From the NCBI GenBank assembly GCA_019638355.1, contig JAHBTY010000007.1:23646-87645 (forward strand): 64,000 nucleotides of DNA, read 5' to 3'. The notes under the pieces are model-generated. The model did no database searches. It saw nothing but the letters and a program-made list of their open reading frames with translations, and was not told the origin of the DNA. A program made the position numbers and the translations under genes. Of this stretch, positions 60,574-64,000 are shown piece after piece. The DNA is from Cyclobacteriaceae bacterium. GTDB taxonomy: Bacteria; Bacteroidota; Bacteroidia; Cytophagales; Cyclobacteriaceae. The first letter of the stretch is position 1. Every line of letters starts with the position of its first letter.

Positions 60574-62985
60574 ATGTCGGGTGTAGCGCCACGCAAGTAC
60601 GTTTGTATTCACGGTCATTTTTATCAGCCACCACGCGAAAATGCGTGGTTAGAAGTAATCGAGTTGCAGGACTCCGCGCATCCCTATCACGATTGGAATG
60701 AACGAATCACAGCCGAATGTTATGAGCCCAATGCTACTTCGCGGATTTTAAACGAAGGGGGTGTAATCAAAAACATTGTTAACAACTACGCACGCATCAG
60801 TTTCAATTTCGGGCCAACCTTACTCTCGTGGATGGAACAATATACACCCGAAACATACGAGGCCGTGCTGGAAGCGGACAAACTAAGTGCGAAAAATTTT
60901 GGTGGTCATGGTTCTGCCGTAGCGCAGGTGTATAACCACATCATCATGCCACTTGCTAATCGTGCGGATAAGGAAACGCAAATCATTTGGGGCATACGCG
61001 ATTTTGAATACCGCTTTAAGCGCAAACCCGAAGGCATGTGGTTGGCTGAAACTGCGGTAGATACTGAAACGCTTGAAGTACTGGCAGAGAACAACATCCG
61101 CTTTACCATTCTGGCACCGCGGCAAGCCAAAGCGGTTCGTAAAATAGGTACCAACGAATGGACGGAAGTAAATGACCGTACCGTAAATACAACCAAGGCT
61201 TACACATGCAACCTGCCAAGTGGCAAAAGTATTATTCTCTACTTTTATGAAGGTGATATTTCGCAAGGTATTGCCTTTAACGGTTTGCTGAACGATGGTA
61301 AACGATTTGCTGAACGACTGTTAAGTGTTGTAGAAGAAACGGATGAGCCACAATTGATTCATGTGGCTACTGATGGAGAAACCTATGGCCATCACCACAA
61401 GCATGGTGAAATGGCTTTAGCTTATTGTTTGGAATACATTGAGAAGGGCAACCAGGCACGTCTTACCAACTACGCACAGTTTCTGGAACTTTGCCCACCA
61501 GAACACGAAGTAGAGATAATTGAAAATAGTTCGTGGAGTTGTGTACACGGTGTTGAGCGCTGGCGCAATAACTGCGGTTGTAATTCTGGTAAGCCCGGTT
61601 GGCACCAACTCTGGCGGCAACCCTTACGCGAATCGTTGGATTGGTTGCGTAATCAAGCCATTGAAATTTTCGAACGAGAAGGAGCGAAGGTATTGCGTAA
61701 TCCGTGGGCTGCCCGTAACGATTACATCAATGTTGTGTTAAAACGCACCGATGAAAATGTGAAACGATTTCTGAAAGATCACGCATTAAGCGATGCAAGT
61801 GCAAACCAGATTCTACGCATTCTTGAAATTCAACGCCACGCCATGCTTATGTACACCAGTTGTGGTTGGTTCTTTGATGAAATTTCAGGTATTGAAACCA
61901 CCCAGGTTTTGCAATATGCCTGTCGCGTAATTCAATTAGCCAACCAGATTGGTGATGTAGACCTGGAACCTGAGTTTATTCAACGCCTCGAAGCAGCACC
62001 CAGCAATGTGGCGCAGTATGAAAATGGGGGTGGTGTTTACAAAAAGGCCGTGTTACCCTCGCGCACCAACCTGCAACGCGTGGGCATGCATTATGCCGTG
62101 TCATCAATCTTTGAAGAAGAACCCGAAGCACTAACAATTTTTAATTATACCACAGCCAACGAATCATTTACCAAGAAAGAAGCCGGTGAACAAAAGTTGG
62201 TGCTCGGTATAACAAAAGTAAAATCGTTGGTTACCCGGTCCGAAAAGAAGTTTGCCTTTGCTGTTATCTACCTCGGTAAGCACAACATTATCGGTAATAT
62301 TTCACTGGACATGGAACCCGATAAGTTTGCCGGTATGCAATTCAGAATGGTGAAAGCATTTGAAGAGGGCAGGTTAGGCGATGTAATCGGATTGATGCAG
62401 ATGTATTTTGGTCCGGAAAAATATACGATCTGGCATTTGTTTCAGGATGAGAAACGCAAAGTACTAGATAAAATTTCGCAAGAAAGTATGGCCGAGCTGG
62501 AGAGCTCATTGCGCAAGAGTTATAACCGCGATTACCCGCTTATAAATGCACTGGCCAATAATGACATTCCAATTCCCAGTACTTATAAAACTATATTTGA
62601 ATACGTGTTGAACGCTGATTTGATCCGTACGTTCCAGTCGGATAAAATTAATATTAAAGAGATGGAACGCATCGTAGCCGAGTTGGCACGTTGGAATTTA
62701 AAAATTGAAGACCCGCGCAAGCTCTCGCGCCTGGCAGGTGAGAGCGTATTTAAAGAACTAAAGCGCATTAGTAGCGAGCGTGAAAATGTAAAACGCATCC
62801 AACGCCTTAACAGAATGTTTCCATTGCTGGAAAAATTTCAGCTCGATCCTAATTTTCATAAAAGCCAGAATCTCTATTTCGAAATCTCGATGGAGAATAG
62901 ACAAAAAGGCCAATATCAACCGGAAGAAGCCTGGGTAGAACAATTTAATTTGCTGGGTAAAAACCTGGGCGTAAGGGTGGAATAA
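60574..62985 (+). CDS. GH57-family protein with DUF3536
   Basis: This 803-residue protein starts with the GH57 motif CIHGHFYQPPRENAW (HxxQP-like, residues 11-25), contains GMWLAETAVDTETLEVLAE (putative catalytic Glu near 155) and HVATDGETYGHHHKHGEMA (putative catalytic Asp near 268). After about residue 350 comes a long helical DUF3536-type region (WAARNDYINVVLKR to the end). GH57 enzymes act on alpha-glucans as amylases, 4-alpha-glucanotransferases or branching enzymes. The exact activity of the DUF3536 subtype is not established. As last gene of the operon it may remodel or degrade stored glucan. It starts 27 bases after glgB. Confidence 0.9.
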   Translation: MSGVAPRKYVCIHGHFYQPPRENAWLEVIELQDSAHPYHDWNERITAECYEPNATSRILNEGGVIKNIVNNYARISFNFGPTLLSWMEQYTPETYEAVLEADKLSAKNFGGHGSAVAQVYNHIIMPLANRADKETQIIWGIRDFEYRFKRKPEGMWLAETAVDTETLEVLAENNIRFTILAPRQAKAVRKIGTNEWTEVNDRTVNTTKAYTCNLPSGKSIILYFYEGDISQGIAFNGLLNDGKRFAERLLSVVEETDEPQLIHVATDGETYGHHHKHGEMALAYCLEYIEKGNQARLTNYAQFLELCPPEHEVEIIENSSWSCVHGVERWRNNCGCNSGKPGWHQLWRQPLRESLDWLRNQAIEIFEREGAKVLRNPWAARNDYINVVLKRTDENVKRFLKDHALSDASANQILRILEIQRHAMLMYTSCGWFFDEISGIETTQVLQYACRVIQLANQIGDVDLEPEFIQRLEAAPSNVAQYENGGGVYKKAVLPSRTNLQRVGMHYAVSSIFEEEPEALTIFNYTTANESFTKKEAGEQKLVLGITKVKSLVTRSEKKFAFAVIYLGKHNIIGNISLDMEPDKFAGMQFRMVKAFEEGRLGDVIGLMQMYFGPEKYTIWHLFQDEKRKVLDKISQESMAELESSLRKSYNRDYPLINALANNDIPIPSTYKTIFEYVLNADLIRTFQSDKINIKEMERIVAELARWNLKIEDPRKLSRLAGESVFKELKRISSERENVKRIQRLNRMFPLLEKFQLDPNFHKSQNLYFEISMENRQKGQYQPEEAWVEQFNLLGKNLGVRVE

Positions 62986-63047
62986 GCCGTTTTGATTAAA
63001 GGAGAAAACTCCTGGTTCGTTCAAACGATTGGTAAGCTTATAATACG

Positions 63048-63735
63048 TTAGTTAGTGTGCGGAGGGATATGGTGTAGCAATTGTTTATTAAAGATGTAAC
63101 TACTGCCCTGATACCAGGCGATAGCTTCATTCACGAATCTGTTTTCGGGTATTGTTTGAGTCGATTCGTGGGTGCGCAAGTTCACTTCAAAGGCTTCAAT
63201 CTTTTGCCTTGGCGATAAAACAATCAGTTTGTTGTTTGATATAAATCCAAGGTTTTGATACGTGCTTATAAAAGCACGCTCTTTCCCAACTTCCAGAGAG
63301 AAGAGGTCATAACCTAAAAACTTACTTTGATAAGTGAAATTCAGCAGACCACATAGGGTTGGCCCTACATCTATCTGGCTGATCATCCGCTCAATCTTCA
63401 TGGCAGGAAGATTTGCCGGTGAATACACGAGCAAAGGAATATGGTATTTATTAAGAGGCAGCTCTGTTTTACCGGCATTGGAAGCACAGTGGTCTGCAAT
63501 AATTACAAAAATTGTTTGATTAAACCATGGCTCATTCCTTACATCCCGAATAAACTTACCTATAGCATAGTCTGTATATTTCACCGCACCATCCCTACCG
63601 GAGTGAGAAGGTATATCTATTCGACCTTCCGGATAAGTAAGGGCGATGATTCGATGTAGTCATAATATGAACAAACACTGGCTTACCTTTTGCGAGCGTC
63701 TTTTTTATTTCCTTTTGTGCCAGTGTAAATGCGGC
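63048..63735 (-). pseudogene. LTA-synthase/MdoB-like phosphoglycerol transferase, truncated and frameshifted
   Basis: The minus strand encodes the C-terminal part of an alkaline-phosphatase-superfamily membrane transferase. YTDYAIGKFIRDVRNEPWF, IIADHCASNAGKTELPLNKYHIPLLVYSP and IDVGPTLCGLLNF are clear sulfatase/LTA-synthase signatures. Upstream, the codons for VFVHIMTTSNHRPY are in a different frame from the following YPEGRIDIPSHSGRDGAVKY; the shift falls at about 63636 (one extra or two missing bases). Homology appears to end near 63735, with an in-frame stop at 63748-63750, and the membrane N-terminus is missing. It is therefore a remnant. It may have modified envelope glycans or lipids before decay. 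Confidence 0.85.
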
Positions 63736-63805
63736 TGGCGGTGCGGGCTAAATACCGAACTACATTTCGAAGCCTGAAACCCCCAGACGGTGCCTGCAAG
63801 AGATG

Positions 63806-63902
63806 GTTAACATAATATGATTATATAACTGCGGGTCAGGTCCCGATAGCTATCGGGATTAGCCCGGCAAGAGTTATATAATGTTTAAGGCGTTATGCTA
63901 AC
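63806..63902. repeat. 97-bp nested imperfect palindrome (attC-like or MITE-like)
   Basis: The core TCCCGATAGCTATCGGGA (63841-63858) is a perfect 18-bp palindrome. Around it ATTATATAACT (63820-63830) and AGTTATATAAT (63872-63882) are perfect inverted arms, and GTTAACATAAT (63806-63816) pairs with GTTATGCTAAC (63892-63902) at 9 of 11 positions. The outer ends GGTTAAC (63805-63811) and GTTATGC (63892-63898) each match the integron attC core patterns RYYYAAC and GTTRRRY at 6 of 7 positions. It sits next to a broken gene. Confidence 0.6.
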
Positions 63903-63921
63903 ATAGCTTTGGCTCCGGGCC

Positions 63922-64000
63922 TTACCTAATCTTTTTAGAAAGTTTTTTAAGTGAGGGCATTTCTGCACATAATTTTTCTCTTTCACACCGGTCTGGGCAG
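63922..64000 (-). CDS. 3' end of an unidentified gene (partial)
   Basis: On the minus strand an open frame enters from the right window edge and ends at a TAA (63922-63924). The visible 25 residues include CPDRCEREKLC and end in SLKKLSKKIR. The CxxxC...C spacing could be part of a metal-binding motif. The fragment is too short to name and could be chance. It abuts the imperfect palindrome. Confidence 0.3.
   Translation of the reverse strand, partial: CPDRCEREKLCAEMPSLKKLSKKIR

Noticed and set aside
63441-63659. Plus-strand open frames within the LTA-synthase remnant
   Set aside because: They are opposite-strand frames of the recognisable sulfatase-domain sequence and have no features of their own.

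Overview
The window looks like a chromosomal segment from a free-living Bacteroidota bacterium, most likely of the Cytophagales. The grounds are three large proteins with T9SS-type C-terminal sorting domains, many lipoproteins with short Bacteroidota-style signal peptides, -7 elements of the TAnnTTTG type, few Shine-Dalgarno sequences, a LytS/LytTR two-component pair, and FtsX permeases encoded next to PadR regulators. The order-level placement is inference. I see no rRNA, tRNA, CRISPR array or intact transposase, and no gene-free stretch longer than 300 bases.

Layout. 1-1716: glutaminyl-tRNA synthetase on the minus strand, with a degenerate heptamer repeat at its 3' end. 1833-12931: a copper/heavy-metal island containing an AraC-type regulator with an HMA-like N-terminus, an HMA-DUF4396 membrane protein, an HYC_CC_PP-type protein, a CusA-type RND pump, a TolC-type channel, two CusB-type adaptors, a DUF3347 lipoprotein, a TlpA-type thioredoxin and a sialidase-like lipoprotein. 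13001-16083: an amino-acid permease, an arginine-deiminase-family enzyme and a fatty-acid hydroxylase. 16151-25767: three tandem, mosaic, very large secreted T9SS proteins. 25764-37528: an acyl-CoA dehydrogenase, CBS and SPFH proteins, a cyclophilin, DoxX, AsmA-like, a CarboxypepD_reg-like domain protein, a transglutaminase, a bestrophin and an Omp85-type barrel. 37543-41226: an ABC-2 transporter divergent from a LytS/LytTR pair, with five phased operator-like sites between them. 41238-49852: a PhyH-type dioxygenase, a PadR regulator with an FtsX permease, a TPR protein, ETF beta/alpha, a bifunctional nuclease, a NupC transporter and a TMEM220-like protein. 49954-62985: a tightly packed alpha-glucan operon with two lipoprotein GH13 enzymes, GlgE, a TreS-maltokinase fusion, GlgB and a GH57/DUF3536 protein. 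63048-64000: a frameshifted, N-terminally truncated LTA-synthase-family pseudogene, a long imperfect hairpin and the 3' end of an unidentified gene.

How the genes work together. The first island can export Cu/Ag-type cations across both membranes, with metal sensing and accessory periplasmic proteins. The glucan operon can make alpha-glucan by the GlgE route: maltose is phosphorylated by the maltokinase domain, polymerised by GlgE and branched by GlgB. The two lipoprotein amylases may supply maltose.

Most notable observations: (1) the TreS domain of the TreS-Mak fusion has Ala where GH13 enzymes have the nucleophile Asp; (2) a palindromic repeat element of the kind usually found between genes lies in frame inside cusA; (3) 7-bp-periodic repeats recur at the glnS stop codon and inside the signal-peptide codons of two consecutive efflux genes; (4) 21-bp-phased direct repeats look like operators for the AraC and LytTR regulators; (5) the three T9SS genes show mosaic sequence homogenisation.
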